The notes: generated by a model from the sequence alone, not told the origin. A DNA stretch of 64,000 nucleotides from Sulfurivermis fontis (GCF_004001245.1 NZ_AP018724.1:248001-312000); one strand, 5' to 3'; counted from the first letter of the stretch, positions 36,963 to 52,035 are shown. A program made the numbers and translations.

Positions 36963-37142
36963 TTTCAAAAGCGTTAAACGCAAAGGCGCAAAGGGCGCCA
37001 AGAGCGCAAAGGTTTTGTGTGCGTTTGGCTGTAGGGCACTTGCAGCATTCGGGATACCCATTCCACGGCAGGATCCGGTTCCCTCATAAGCAATAGACAC
37101 TTTGCGCTCTTCGCGTCTTTGCGTTGAAATCTTTTGACTTGC
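36963..37142. repeat. inverted oligomer repeat, AACGCAAAGRCGC family
   Basis: The left arm reads TTTCAAAAGCGTTAAACGCA and continues with AAGG-CGC units to 37010. The right arm (37101-37142) is roughly its reverse complement (TTTGCGCTCTTCGCGTCTTTG...). About 90 bp unrelated sequence lies between. It fills the gap between ACR3 and the metallo-beta-lactamase gene. Confidence 0.8.
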
Positions 37143-37150
37143 ATGGCGGC

Positions 37151-38083
37151 CTAGCGCTGCTCGAACTCGACGTAAGTGCGGCTGATGTTGGTGCGGTGCC
37201 AGCCGTCGTAGTGTTCCAGGTGTTTGAACTGCGGCGCGTCGCCCAGGCGCTCCACCACCTCGTCCAGCGGTTCCCAGGCGGCCACCGCGGCGCTGATTTC
37301 ATCGGTGAGAAAATCCAGATAGTCGCCGGTGTCGCGCCGCGCCTTGGCCATGTCGCACACGCTGCCGTGACCGGGGACGACGCGCTGTGCGCCGAACTGC
37401 TCCAGCCGGCGGAAGGCGTCGCGCCAGGCGGCGGTGCGGGTGTCGGGCAGCACGCCGAGCATGCGGTCGACGTAGACCAGGTCGCCGGTGAAGACGATCT
37501 TGTCCTGCGGCAGCCACAGCGCGGCATCGCCGGTGAAGTGGCCGCCGCCCAGCCAGTGCAGCTCGAAGTTCACACCGCCCAGGGTGAAGGCCGCGTGATC
37601 GCCGGCGAGCGGCGCCGGGGCGTGGAAAGCTTCCGTGCCGTCGAAGCGGTCCCGCAATGTTTCCCTGAGCGCCGCCATCTGCTGTGCGGCGAAGCTGCGC
37701 TGGCCCTGCACCGTGCGTTGCAGGGCGATCACTTCGGCGCCGCGCGCCGCGAAGTATGCGTTGCCCAGCCAGCGGTGGTCCTGGATGCCGACATTGATCA
37801 CCCAGCGCACCGGTTGCTTGGTTACCCGGGCGATGCTCTGCTCGATGAGCTGCGCGCCGCGGTTGGACGAGCCGGAGTCGATCAATACCACCCCGGCGTC
37901 GGTGACCACGAAGCCGACGTTGTTGTTGAGACCGTAGTTGTCATAGGTGCGCGGCCCGATGGGGCCGACCAGCGCCCACACGCGCTCGTTCACCTGCACC
38001 GTCTGCAAGGCAAAATCGCCGGCGAAGGCCGGCAGGGACAGACACAGCAGCAACAGGGCACGGAACACTTGGTTCATCTCCAT
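37151..38083 (-). CDS. secreted metallo-beta-lactamase-fold protein
   Basis: A 310-residue exported protein (signal LLLLCLSLPAFA) with a metallo-beta-lactamase fold, similar to hydrolases near quinoprotein and sulfur-oxidation genes. The first metal motif reads NVGIQDHRWLGN, lacking the first two histidines of HxHxDH. Later metal residues GGGHFTGDA, FTGDLVYVD and PGHGSV are present. It may bind one metal or use a different chemistry. It is co-located with arsC and ACR3. Confidence 0.78.
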   Translation of the reverse strand: MEMNQVFRALLLLCLSLPAFAGDFALQTVQVNERVWALVGPIGPRTYDNYGLNNNVGFVVTDAGVVLIDSGSSNRGAQLIEQSIARVTKQPVRWVINVGIQDHRWLGNAYFAARGAEVIALQRTVQGQRSFAAQQMAALRETLRDRFDGTEAFHAPAPLAGDHAAFTLGGVNFELHWLGGGHFTGDAALWLPQDKIVFTGDLVYVDRMLGVLPDTRTAAWRDAFRRLEQFGAQRVVPGHGSVCDMAKARRDTGDYLDFLTDEISAAVAAWEPLDEVVERLGDAPQFKHLEHYDGWHRTNISRTYVEFEQR

Positions 38084-38091
38084 AAACAGTC

Positions 38092-38266
38092 AAAGTCAAA
38101 AGCCTTCAACGCCAAGACGCGAAGGGCGCCAAGGGCGCAAAGTTTCTCGTGCGGTTGTGGGAGCCCGGCTCCGCCGGGCGATGGGCCTGTCCGCATGCCG
38201 CCATCGCCAATGTGGCCCCTCACAACAGAACCCTTCGCGTCTTGGCGTTTGACGCTTTGGCCGTTA
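38092..38266. repeat. inverted oligomer repeat, AACGCAAAGRCGC family
   Basis: The left arm reads AAAGTCAAAAGCCTTCAACG and continues with CCAAGACGCGAAGG units to about 38142. The right arm (38230-38266) is its approximate reverse complement and ends at the stop codon of arsC. About 85 bp of unrelated sequence lies between. Fills the gap between arsC and the metallo-beta-lactamase gene. Confidence 0.8.
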
Positions 38267-38695
38267 ATTCTTGCCGGCCAGTTCTTCCACCAGCGCGCGC
38301 ACGCGTTCGCGGATGTCGTCGCGGGCGGCGCGGAACACGGCCATGATCTCCTCTTCCGTGCCGGTGGCCTTGGCCGGGTCGTTGAGCGGCCAGTGGATCT
38401 TGCGGATGGTGGCGGGCAGGGCCGGGCAGTGTTCGTCGGCATGGCCGCAGACGGTGACCACCACGTCGGCGGCGTCGATCATCGCCTGGGTGACCTTGGT
38501 CGATTCCTGGCCGGAGATGTCGATGCCGGCCTCGGCCATCACCTTGATGGCGCGCGGGTTCTTGCCATGGGCCTCGATGCCGGCGGACTGCACTTCGATG
38601 CGGCCGGCGCCGAAGTGTCTGCCCCAGCCTTCGGCGATTTGCGAGCGGCAGGAATTGCCGGTGCAGAGGAACAGCAGGTTGAGTTTCTTGCTCAT
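38264..38695 (-). CDS. arsC: thioredoxin-coupled arsenate reductase
   Basis: A 143-residue ArsC of the low-molecular-weight phosphatase type. The P-loop is FLCTGNSCRSQIAEG and the relay cysteines are in VTVCGHADEHCPALP, the classic Cys triad. It reduces arsenate to arsenite for ACR3 export. ATG 38695 was preferred to a GTG at 38707. Confidence 0.93.
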   Translation of the reverse strand: MSKKLNLLFLCTGNSCRSQIAEGWGRHFGAGRIEVQSAGIEAHGKNPRAIKVMAEAGIDISGQESTKVTQAMIDAADVVVTVCGHADEHCPALPATIRKIHWPLNDPAKATGTEEEIMAVFRAARDDIRERVRALVEELAGKN

Positions 38696-38740
38696 CGTTG
38701 TTTCCACATTGATTAAGGGAGGAAAATCATTGATTTCTAT

Positions 38741-38850
38741 TGGGTCCGCGAATGAACGCGAATGGACGCCAATCAGTCCCCTCCAGGTGCGCTAGGCGAG
38801 GTGAGCGCCTCCAAGTATTCGCGTCCATTGGCGTTTATTGGCGGACTCCA
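38741..38850. repeat. inverted oligomer repeat, GTCCGCGAATGAACGC family
   Basis: The left arm (38741-38772) reads GGGTCCGCGAATGAACGCGA and then ATGGACGCCAAT. The right arm (38818-38850) is its reverse complement with five substitutions. About 45 bp lies between. It fills the gap between arsR and arsC. One copy only in this window. Confidence 0.8.
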
Positions 38851-38855
38851 GCATT

Positions 38856-39209
38856 TCATGCGCAACAGGCAGCGCCGGGACGGTTGGGCATGTCCGCCAG
38901 CGCCTGCCGGTCGGTGGCGTAGGGTGCCTGGCCGGCGACGCCGTCGGTGGTGATGCGCAACACTTCGCGTGCCCACGCGGGCAGTTCCGGGTGCAGGCGG
39001 TAGTAAACCCACAGGCCCTGGCGGCGGTCGGTGACGATGCCGGCCTCGCGCAGCTGGGCCAGGTGGCGGGAAATCTTGGGTTGGGACTCGCCCAGGGCGT
39101 GGGTCAGTTCGCACACGCACAGCTCGCCCTCCCGGTGCAGCAGCAGCAGGCAGCGCAGGCGGGTGGGGTCGGCGAGGGCGCGAAACAGGGCTTCGGTGGA
39201 GAGTGACAT
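38856..39209 (-). CDS. arsR: ArsR-family arsenite-responsive repressor
   Basis: A 117-residue ArsR/SmtB winged-helix repressor. ELCVCELTHALGESQPKISR contains the As(III)-binding C-V-C-x-L site in the recognition-helix region. The C-terminus ends GAACCA, adding a vicinal Cys pair. The ATG at 39209 overlaps a promoter/operator at 39219-39250. It should repress itself and the downstream arsenic genes. Confidence 0.93.
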   Translation of the reverse strand: MSLSTEALFRALADPTRLRCLLLLHREGELCVCELTHALGESQPKISRHLAQLREAGIVTDRRQGLWVYYRLHPELPAWAREVLRITTDGVAGQAPYATDRQALADMPNRPGAACCA

Positions 39210-39218
39210 GGGCAAAAC

Positions 39219-39250
39219 ATACGCCTAAGCATATATATGGTCAAGCGTAT
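39219..39250 (-). promoter_or_regulatory. arsR operator overlapping a sigma-70 promoter
   Basis: Sixteen-base half sites ATACGCCTAAGCATAT and (reverse complement) ATACGCTTGACCATAT form a 32-bp dyad with 13 of 16 matches. Leftward, TTGACC, 17 bases, TATGTT provides -35 and -10 boxes within it. The dyad ends 10 bp upstream of the arsR start. Confidence 0.75.
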
Positions 39251-39258
39251 ATTTGGCC

Positions 39259-39392
39259 AAGGTACGGGATACGAGGGGTGAATGGGGGCATGTGGCTGCG
39301 CTACTTCGCCCGCGGAGCCGGCTCCTACAGGCGCTTCCTTCGTGCGCGCAGCGCACGCCTTCCTCGTATCTCGCTCCTTGTACCTCGTCCCT
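39259..39392. repeat. inverted oligomer repeat, GATACGAGG family
   Basis: The left arm (39259-39280) reads AAGGTACGGGATACGAGGGG. The right arm (39358-39392) is its reverse complement with an additional TACCTCG unit. About 75 bp lies between. It fills the gap between arsR and aroB. Related copies at 10006-10108 and 40590-40714. Confidence 0.75.
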
Positions 39393-39463
39393 GGCCGTTC
39401 GCGCTGGAGGCGGGGCGGCCCCATCCGGTATAGTAGCCGCCTGTTTTCCTTGCTATTCCGCCC

Positions 39464-40549
39464 ATGAAAACCCTACACGTCGACCTGGGGGCGCGCAGCT
39501 ACCCCATATATATCGGCCCCGGCCTGCTGGGCCGTGCCGACCTGGTATTGCCCCACCTCACGGGCACGCAGGTGATGATCGTCAGCAACGAGACGGTGGC
39601 GCCGCTGTACCTGGAGCGCACCCTGGCGGCCTTCAAGGGCATCCGCACCGAGGCGGTGATCCTGCCCGACGGCGAGCAGTACAAGACCCTGGAAACGGTC
39701 AACACTATCTTCGACGCCCTGCTGTCCCACCGTTTCGACCGCAAGTGCACCCTGGTGGCCCTGGGCGGCGGCGTGGTGGGCGACATGACCGGCTTCGCCG
39801 CCGCCTGCTACCAGCGCGGCGTGTCCTTCATCCAGATCCCCACCACCCTGCTGTCGCAGGTGGACTCCTCGGTGGGCGGCAAGACCGGCGTGAACCATCC
39901 GCTCGGCAAGAACATGATCGGCGCCTTCCACCAGCCGCGCTGTGTGCTGGCCGACACCGACACCCTCAACACCCTGGACGAGCGCCAGCTGCGCGCCGGC
40001 ATCGCCGAGGTGATCAAATACGGCCTGATCAACGACCCGGAGTTCTTCGCCTGGCTGGAGCAGAACATGAACGCGCTGCTCTCGCGCGAGCCGGAGGCGC
40101 TGAGCTATGCCATCGAACGCTCCTGCCGCGACAAGGCGGCCATCGTCGCCGCCGACGAGACCGAGGGCGGCGTGCGCGCCCTGCTCAACCTGGGGCACAC
40201 CTACGGCCACGCCATCGAAACCGGCATGGGTTACGGCGAGTGGCTGCACGGCGAGGCCATCGCCGCCGGCATGGTGATGGCGGCGCAGCTGTCGCAGCAC
40301 CTGGGCTGGATGGCGACCGATGACGTGGCGCGGGTACGCAACCTGATCCAGGCCGCCGGCCTGCCGGTGCAGGCGCCGGCGGAGCTGGATGCCGCCCGCT
40401 TTCTGGAACTGATGGCGGTGGACAAGAAGGTGCTGGCGGGCAAGCTGCGGCTCATTCTGCTGCGCGGCATCGGCCAGGCAGTGATCAGCGACAGCGCGAC
40501 GCCGGAACAGATCAGTGCCGGCATCGACCTGCACCGCAGTGGTAGCTGA
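39464..40549 (+). CDS. aroB: 3-dehydroquinate synthase
   Basis: A 361-residue enzyme of the shikimate pathway, turning DAHP into 3-dehydroquinate. The NAD loop [20 protein letters not shown] and zinc ligand [12 protein letters not shown] are intact. A -10-like TATAGT at 39429-39434 precedes it, with no clear -35 box. It usually sits with aroK, which is not in the window. First gene of the rightward housekeeping block. Confidence 0.97.
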   Translation: MKTLHVDLGARSYPIYIGPGLLGRADLVLPHLTGTQVMIVSNETVAPLYLERTLAAFKGIRTEAVILPDGEQYKTLETVNTIFDALLSHRFDRKCTLVALGGGVVGDMTGFAAACYQRGVSFIQIPTTLLSQVDSSVGGKTGVNHPLGKNMIGAFHQPRCVLADTDTLNTLDERQLRAGIAEVIKYGLINDPEFFAWLEQNMNALLSREPEALSYAIERSCRDKAAIVAADETEGGVRALLNLGHTYGHAIETGMGYGEWLHGEAIAAGMVMAAQLSQHLGWMATDDVARVRNLIQAAGLPVQAPAELDAARFLELMAVDKKVLAGKLRLILLRGIGQAVISDSATPEQISAGIDLHRSGS

Positions 40550-40589
40550 TGAATCAGTGGTAGGGTAAGCGCACCGCATCCACCAAGCA

Positions 40590-40714
40590 GACAGGTACGA
40601 GGGACAAGATACGAGATACGAGGAAGGGGTGCGCTCTGCGCACGGCCAATTTCGATACGCTACGAGCGTAGCGAGCTCATCCCTCGCAGCTCGTCCCTTG
40701 TATCTCGTACCTCC
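40590..40714. repeat. inverted oligomer repeat, GATACGAGG family
   Basis: The left arm reads GACAGGTACGAGGGACAAGA and continues TACGAGATACGAGG. The right arm (40682-40714) is its reverse complement (TCGTCCCTTGTATCTCGTAC). Between them lies a short hairpin GCGCTCTGCGC. It fills the gap between aroB and dgt. A partial left arm also follows dgt at about 41905-41925. Confidence 0.8.
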
Positions 40715-40747
40715 GTTTCTACTGTTGTCGAATCATGAGGTAACGGG

Positions 40748-41899
40748 ATGAGCAATCTGGCCCCCTACGCAGCCGTCTGCACCCGCTCTCGCGGCCGCCG
40801 TCTCCCCGAACCCGCCCCGCAGTACCGCAGCGAATTCCAGCGCGACCGCGACCGCATCGTGCATTCGTCCGCCTTCCGCCGCCTGGAGTACAAGACCCAG
40901 GTGTTCGTCAATCACGAAGGCGACATGTTCCGCACCCGCCTGACCCACTCCATCGAAGTGGCGCAGATCGGCCGCGCCATCGCCCGTGCGCTGCATCTGA
41001 ACGAGGACCTTACCGAGGCCATCAGCCTGGCCCACGACCTCGGCCATACCCCCTTCGGCCACGCCGGCCAGGACGCCCTCAACGAGTGTATGCGCGATTA
41101 CGGCGGCTTCGAGCACAACCTGCAATCGCTGCGCGTGGTGGACGAACTGGAGGACCGCTATGCCGAGTTCCGCGGTCTCAATCTCACCTTCGAGACGCGC
41201 GAGGGCATCCTCAAGCATTGCTCGCTGGAAAATGCGCGCCAGCTCGGCGAACTGGGGCAACGTTTTCTGGAGAAAGGCCAGCCCAGCCTGGAGGCGCAGA
41301 TCGCCAACATCGCCGATGCCATCGCCTACAACAATCACGACGTGGACGACGGCCTGCGCGCGGGGCTGCTGACGGTGGAGCAGCTGTGCGAGGTGGAGCT
41401 GTTCGCGGCGCAGCATGCCGCCGTGCGCCAGGCCTACCCCGACCTCGACGGCCGCCGCCTGATCCACGAAATCATCCGCCGCATGATCAACCGCCAGGTG
41501 GTGGACCTGCTGGAGACCAGCCGCCGTCTCATCGACGAGGCCGCCCCGGCCGATATCGACGCGGTGCGTGCCCAAAGCGAGCCGCTGCTGCGCTTCAGCG
41601 AGGCGATGCAGCAGCAGCACCAGACCCTCAAGCGCTTCCTGCGCGTCAATCTCTACCAGCACTACCGCGTGCACCGCATGACGGTGAAGTCGCAGCGCAT
41701 CGTGCGTGACCTGTTCGGCGCCATCTTCGACGACCCGCGCCTGCTGCCGGTGCCGCACCAGCACAACGTCGCCGTGCTGGAACAGCGGCACGGCCCCGCC
41801 GGCCGCGCCCGCGCCGTGGCCGACTACATCGCCGGCATGACCGACCGCTACGCCATCGCCGAACACGGCAAGCTGTTCACGCCCACCGAGCTGACATGA
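40748..41899 (+). CDS. dgt: deoxyguanosinetriphosphate triphosphohydrolase-like protein
   Basis: A 383-residue HD-domain dNTP triphosphohydrolase (dgtP-like). The metal ligands are in [15 protein letters not shown] and [18 protein letters not shown] (H...HD...D). It controls dNTP pools. ATG at 40748 with GAGGTAACGGG upstream. Between its stop and the next start (41900-42187) there is a partial copy of the GATACGAGG arm; nothing else was recognised. Confidence 0.95.
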   Translation: MSNLAPYAAVCTRSRGRRLPEPAPQYRSEFQRDRDRIVHSSAFRRLEYKTQVFVNHEGDMFRTRLTHSIEVAQIGRAIARALHLNEDLTEAISLAHDLGHTPFGHAGQDALNECMRDYGGFEHNLQSLRVVDELEDRYAEFRGLNLTFETREGILKHCSLENARQLGELGQRFLEKGQPSLEAQIANIADAIAYNNHDVDDGLRAGLLTVEQLCEVELFAAQHAAVRQAYPDLDGRRLIHEIIRRMINRQVVDLLETSRRLIDEAAPADIDAVRAQSEPLLRFSEAMQQQHQTLKRFLRVNLYQHYRVHRMTVKSQRIVRDLFGAIFDDPRLLPVPHQHNVAVLEQRHGPAGRARAVADYIAGMTDRYAIAEHGKLFTPTELT

Positions 41900-42187
41900 C
41901 GGAAGGCACGAGATACGAGGGGTTACGCGGGGCGAACCCGCGGCGCCCTGGCTGTAGCGGATAAACGCTGCTACGGGGCGAGCCCGTCGCTCCCCCTGGT
42001 TTGTGAAGCGAGCGCCCACCAACACACCTTTTGGTGGTCACCATCCCTCCGCAGCACCACATCTTGTGCGCTTATTGGCGTTTCTACCTTGAGAAATCAG
42101 CGTCTTGGCGGCATACTTTCGCCCAATCACGGGCAGCCCTTGCGGGGGCTGACATAACAACACACAGGGAACCCGCGTCATCGGCAC

Positions 42188-42442
42188 ATGCGTATCTACA
42201 TGCAGACACCCGTCACCGATGACAGCCCGCCGCGCTACTACCACCTGTTTCTGCAGGAAGACCTGCTCGGTGGCTGGAACGTGGTGCGTGAATGGGGTTT
42301 CCAGGGGGCTTCCGGGCGCATGGTGCGCGACCATTTCGCGACCCGGGAGGCGGCCGAGTCCGCCATCATCAGCGGGCGTGATGCGCAGCTCAAACGGGGA
42401 TATCGCGTGATGTTCATGCAGGGTGAGGAGCGACCCAGATGA
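42188..42442 (+). CDS. WGR-domain protein
   Basis: An 84-residue WGR domain protein. WGR domains (here WNVVREWGFQGASGR) occur in PARP proteins and in short stand-alone bacterial proteins, where they may bind DNA or act with helicases. It overlaps the start of the next gene (ATGATG). Function in bacteria is poorly known; association with the AAA/SPOR gene is by operon only. Confidence 0.75.
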   Translation: MRIYMQTPVTDDSPPRYYHLFLQEDLLGGWNVVREWGFQGASGRMVRDHFATREAAESAIISGRDAQLKRGYRVMFMQGEERPR

Positions 42443-44379
42443 TGCGGGCCCTACGCCGTAACAAGGACCCGCTGGCTGCCCCGCCCTATCTTTCCCGTTA
42501 CAAACTGCGCGAGAGCCCCTTCGCCAACGGTGCCCGTTTCTTCTACGCCGACCCCGAGCGCGCGCAAACCCTCAACATGCTGCAACACCTGACCCAGTAC
42601 AGCGAGGAGCTGTTGCTGGTGACGGGGCCGGCCGGCAGTGGCAAGAGTACCCTGCTGGAGCAGTACCTGACGCGCGCCGACGAGGACTGGAAGGTGTGCC
42701 GCGTCAGCGCCACCGAAACGCCCGACCCGGGCCAGTTGTTTCTCGCCGCCGCCCGTTGCTTCGGTCTGCACACCGATGGTGTTGCTTCCGACGCCCTGCT
42801 CGGTGCGTTGCAGGAACACCTCAACCGCCTGCAGCAGACCATGACGCCGGTGCTGGTGGTGGACGATGCCGACCGGCTGTCCGACGACGCCCTGGAGATC
42901 GTGGTGCGCCTGGCCGAACTGCCCGGCGAGCACGGCAAGCTGGTGCGCGTCATCCTGTTCGCCGACAGCGCCATCCTGCCGCGTTTCGACAGCGCCCGCT
43001 TCGCCTCCGGACCGCGCCCGCACCGCCTCGACCTCAAACCGCTGGACGAGGCGCAGACCATCGCCTATCTGCAACACCGTCTGGCCACCGCCGGTTTCGC
43101 CGGCGGACCGCTGTTCCTGCCGCGCGACCTGAAGCGCATCCACAAGCAGTCGCTGGGCTGGCCCGGCGGCATCAACCTACAGGCCCATGAGGTTCTGATG
43201 AGCAAACGCAGTGGCAGCAGCATTCCCTGGCCCTATGTCGTCGCCGCACTGGCGGTGGCGGCCGCTGCCGGTACCTGGCTGCAGTTCTCCGGCGGGGACC
43301 ATGTACCGCCGGCCGGCGTCACTCCGCCTCCGTCGCCGGTGGCGGCGGCGCCGGAACGGCCCATCGTGCGCTATGCCGAACCGACGGGGGCGGCGCCGTC
43401 GGCGCTGACGGTGCGCAGCGGCGAGACGGTACAGATCACCTGCCTGGCACCGACGGTCGCCGAATCCCCCCGGCCGTTGCCGCAGCCGATGCTGCGTGAA
43501 GTGGCCCCCGTCGCTGAGCCGCCGGCCGCACCTGCGGCCCCCGTTGCAGCGATGACCGTTCCCGCGGAGCCCGCCCCTGAACCCGCACCCACGGAGCCGG
43601 GCACCGCGCCGCCGGTGGAGGCGCCGGTCGCCGAGCCTGTGGCCCCGTCCGCCCCCGTCGAACCGCCCGCTGCGGCCGAACCCGCCGTCCCGGTGGAAGC
43701 GGTTCCCGCTGTGCCGACACCCGTCATCGAGCGGGTCGAGCCGGACCCGGCCCCGGGCAGCCGCCAGGCGCAGACCCTGACCCTGCACGGCAGGCATTTC
43801 ACGCCGGACAGCCGGGTCACCGTGAGCTGGCGCGGCCGGCGCAAGACCCTGGCGGCCGGGCAGGTCCGGGTGCTGGACGGCGAACGCATCGCCATCACCG
43901 TCACCACCGGCACCACCCCGGATACCTGGTCGGTGGTGGTGGCCGGGGCCGATGGCCGGGCCTCGGCACCGTTCCAGTTCAAGGTCGCCGCGCCGGTCAA
44001 GGCGGCGGCTGCACCCGCAGCCCTCCCTGCCGCCGCCCCGGCGCCGGCAGCGGCCCAGCCGGCCGTGGCCGGGTTCCGTGATGCCGCCTGGTTGCGGGCG
44101 CAGGCGCCGCGCCATTTCACTGTGCAACTGGTGGGGGCCGGCACGGAGGAGGCGGTGCGTGCCCATCTGCGCGGCTACGATGTGCGTGGTGATATCGCCC
44201 TGATCACCGTGCAGCGCGACGGCAAGCCCTGGTTCGTGCTGTTCTGGGGCAATTTCGCCGAGCGTGCCGCCGCCGAGCGTGCCGTGGCCGCCCTGCCGGC
44301 GCCGCTCAAGCGGGTGTCGCCCTGGATCCGCCCCTTTGCCGACGTGCACGCCGAGCTGAACGCCGGGGTCGCCAGGTAG
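42439..44379 (+). CDS. AAA ATPase / TIG / SPOR cell-envelope protein
   Basis: A 646-residue protein of the DamX/ExeA-like type. N-terminal AAA ATPase with GPAGSGKST (Walker A, about residue 60) and LVVDDADR (Walker B); a membrane segment near residue 260 (VVAALAVAAAAGTWL); a long Pro/Ala-rich linker (about residues 280-430); an IPT/TIG-like beta domain (VIERVEPDPAPGS onward); and a C-terminal SPOR domain that binds denuded peptidoglycan. It is between aroB and gltB as in Pseudomonas. TIG domains are not usual in DamX. A cell-division or secretion role is inferred. Confidence 0.8.
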   Translation: MMRALRRNKDPLAAPPYLSRYKLRESPFANGARFFYADPERAQTLNMLQHLTQYSEELLLVTGPAGSGKSTLLEQYLTRADEDWKVCRVSATETPDPGQLFLAAARCFGLHTDGVASDALLGALQEHLNRLQQTMTPVLVVDDADRLSDDALEIVVRLAELPGEHGKLVRVILFADSAILPRFDSARFASGPRPHRLDLKPLDEAQTIAYLQHRLATAGFAGGPLFLPRDLKRIHKQSLGWPGGINLQAHEVLMSKRSGSSIPWPYVVAALAVAAAAGTWLQFSGGDHVPPAGVTPPPSPVAAAPERPIVRYAEPTGAAPSALTVRSGETVQITCLAPTVAESPRPLPQPMLREVAPVAEPPAAPAAPVAAMTVPAEPAPEPAPTEPGTAPPVEAPVAEPVAPSAPVEPPAAAEPAVPVEAVPAVPTPVIERVEPDPAPGSRQAQTLTLHGRHFTPDSRVTVSWRGRRKTLAAGQVRVLDGERIAITVTTGTTPDTWSVVVAGADGRASAPFQFKVAAPVKAAAAPAALPAAAPAPAAAQPAVAGFRDAAWLRAQAPRHFTVQLVGAGTEEAVRAHLRGYDVRGDIALITVQRDGKPWFVLFWGNFAERAAAERAVAALPAPLKRVSPWIRPFADVHAELNAGVAR

Positions 44380-44505
44380 GCGAAGCGTATTCGCGGTACG
44401 GTGCCGGGCTCGAGTGCCGTCCGCGAATGCGCGTCGCTGCGCCCCCGCCTTTTCCGCCAGCGAGTGAAGCCCCGCTAACCTCCCGTCCCGCATGGCTTCT
44501 TTGCA

Positions 44506-44534
44506 TTGAACCTCCCCCCCGAGGGCAGTATACT
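44506..44534 (+). promoter_or_regulatory. sigma-70 promoter of gltBD
   Basis: TTGAAC (44506-44511), a 17-base spacer, then TATACT (44529-44534). The predicted start near 44541 gives a leader of about 95 nt before gltB. Confidence 0.75.
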
Positions 44535-44636
44535 TCTTGACCCTTTTTGCCCGGGGTCCGGGCAAATCGTCATTTTTCGCCCGGTTTTCCGCGAGAACCT
44601 CACTTAAGACTTGTGGCCGTGAACGACAGACAAGAG

Positions 44637-49124
<4,488 letters not shown>

Positions 49125-49139
49125 CTGATACGGGATTAA

Positions 49140-50555
<1,416 letters not shown>

Positions 50556-50562
50556 AGGCGAA

Positions 50563-50831
50563 CGGCGTTAAACGCAAAGACGCGAAGGTCGCAAAGGTGA
50601 TAATTGCGTCCCCGCCATCGTCGGCGCCCGGTTATGCCGTGCGATGGCGGCAAGCGGCAAGACGGGTCTGAAAACATAACATCCAACGCAAAGGCGCAAC
50701 GGACGCAAAGAACGCAAAGGTATTGATGTTGTTTGGAGTGGCGGGTAACGCGATTCCCGGGAAAAGCCATCAGGCAAAGATTTCTCTTTGCGTCCTTTGC
50801 GTCCTTTGCGTCTTTGCGCTGAAGGCTTTTT
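50563..50831. repeat. inverted oligomer repeat with extra arm, AACGCAAAGRCGC family
   Basis: Two forward arms (50563-50597 and 50682-50720) and one reverse arm (50785-50831). The forward arms are AACG(G/C)... CGCAAAGACGCGAAGG types; the reverse arm is TTTCTCTTTGCGTCCTTTGC and continues to GAAGGCTTTT, ending one base before the hemE start codon. Two forward arms suggest nested or duplicated insertion. It fills the gltD-hemE gap. Confidence 0.8.
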
Positions 50832-50832
50832 C

Positions 50833-51897
50833 ATGACTGAACTGAAGAACGATCGTTTCCTGCGCGCCCTGCTCAAAGAGCCGGTGGACGTGACCCCGGT
50901 GTGGATGATGCGCCAGGCCGGGCGTTACCTGCCGGAGTACCGCGCCACCCGCGCCAAGGCCGGCAGCTTCATGGAACTGTGCAAGAACCCGGAGCTGGCC
51001 TGCGAGGTCACCCTCCAGCCGCTCGATCGTTTCCCCCTCGACGCCGCCATCCTGTTTTCCGATATCCTCACCGTGCCCGATGCCATGGGGCTCGGCCTGC
51101 GCTTCGCCGAGGGCGAGGGGCCGATCTTCGATCGCCCGGTGCGCACGGCGTCCGATGTCGACAGGCTGTTCGTGCCCGATCCGGAAGGCGAGCTGAAGTA
51201 TGTGATGGATGCGGTGCGCACCATCCGCCGCGAGCTGGACGGCCGCGTGCCGCTGATCGGTTTTTCCGGCAGTCCGTGGACGCTGGCCACCTACATGGTG
51301 GAGGGTGGTTCCTCCAAGGAGTTCGCCAGGGTGAAGGGCATGCTGTACGACCAGCCGGCCCTGATGCACCAGCTGCTCGACGTGACCGCGCAGGCGCTGA
51401 CGCAGTATCTCAACGCCCAGGTCGACGCCGGCGCCCAGGCGCTGATGATCTTCGATACCTGGGGCGGCGCGCTCACGCCGCGCGATTACCAGGAATTCTC
51501 CCTGCGCTACATGGCGCAGATCGTCGCCGGCCTCAAGCGCGAGGCCGACGGCCGCAAGGTGCCGGTGGTGCTGTTCACCAAGGGCGGCGGCCAGTGGCTG
51601 GAGGCGATGGCCGGGGCCGGTGCCGACGCGCTGGGGCTGGACTGGACCGTGGATATCGGTGCCGCGCGTGCCCGCGTCGGCGACAAGGTGGCCTTGCAGG
51701 GCAACATGGACCCCTGCGTGCTCTATGCCTCGCCCGAGCGTATCCGTGCCGAGGTGGCGGCGATCCTCGCCGCCTACGGCAAGGGCAGCGGTCACGTGTT
51801 CAACCTCGGACACGGTATCCACCAGCATGTGAACCCGGAACATGCCGCGGCCTTCGTCGAAGCCGTGCACCAGTTGAGTACGCCGTACCATCAATAG
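50833..51897 (+). CDS. hemE: uroporphyrinogen decarboxylase
   Basis: A 354-residue enzyme of haem synthesis. Substrate-binding [16 protein letters not shown], the catalytic-Asp segment [15 protein letters not shown] and FDTWGG are intact. The ATG at 50833 was chosen because the repeat arm covers the alternative start at 50788. No ribosome-binding site is visible in the repeat-derived leader, which is odd. Often follows gltD in gammaproteobacteria. Confidence 0.97.
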   Translation: MTELKNDRFLRALLKEPVDVTPVWMMRQAGRYLPEYRATRAKAGSFMELCKNPELACEVTLQPLDRFPLDAAILFSDILTVPDAMGLGLRFAEGEGPIFDRPVRTASDVDRLFVPDPEGELKYVMDAVRTIRRELDGRVPLIGFSGSPWTLATYMVEGGSSKEFARVKGMLYDQPALMHQLLDVTAQALTQYLNAQVDAGAQALMIFDTWGGALTPRDYQEFSLRYMAQIVAGLKREADGRKVPVVLFTKGGGQWLEAMAGAGADALGLDWTVDIGAARARVGDKVALQGNMDPCVLYASPERIRAEVAAILAAYGKGSGHVFNLGHGIHQHVNPEHAAAFVEAVHQLSTPYHQ

Positions 51898-52035
51898 ACG
51901 GGTAGGCGTGGCACTGCACGCGGCAACAATATGGATAGGATGCATTTAAGCATTTAGCCGTTTACTAATAATATTGCGCAGAGACCCGGCTGGCTTTAGT
52001 GTTAAGCCATTCACATAAAAAGGGAGGGGGCGAAC

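Noticed and set aside
50563-50831. A CRISPR-like array before hemE
   Set aside because: Units are degenerate, adjacent and partly inverted, with no regular spacers and no cas genes in the window.
51901-51925. A TGGCAC box after hemE that might start a sigma-54 promoter for the secreted genes
   Set aside because: The -12 box and spacing do not match; GG-N10 is followed by GG and not GC.
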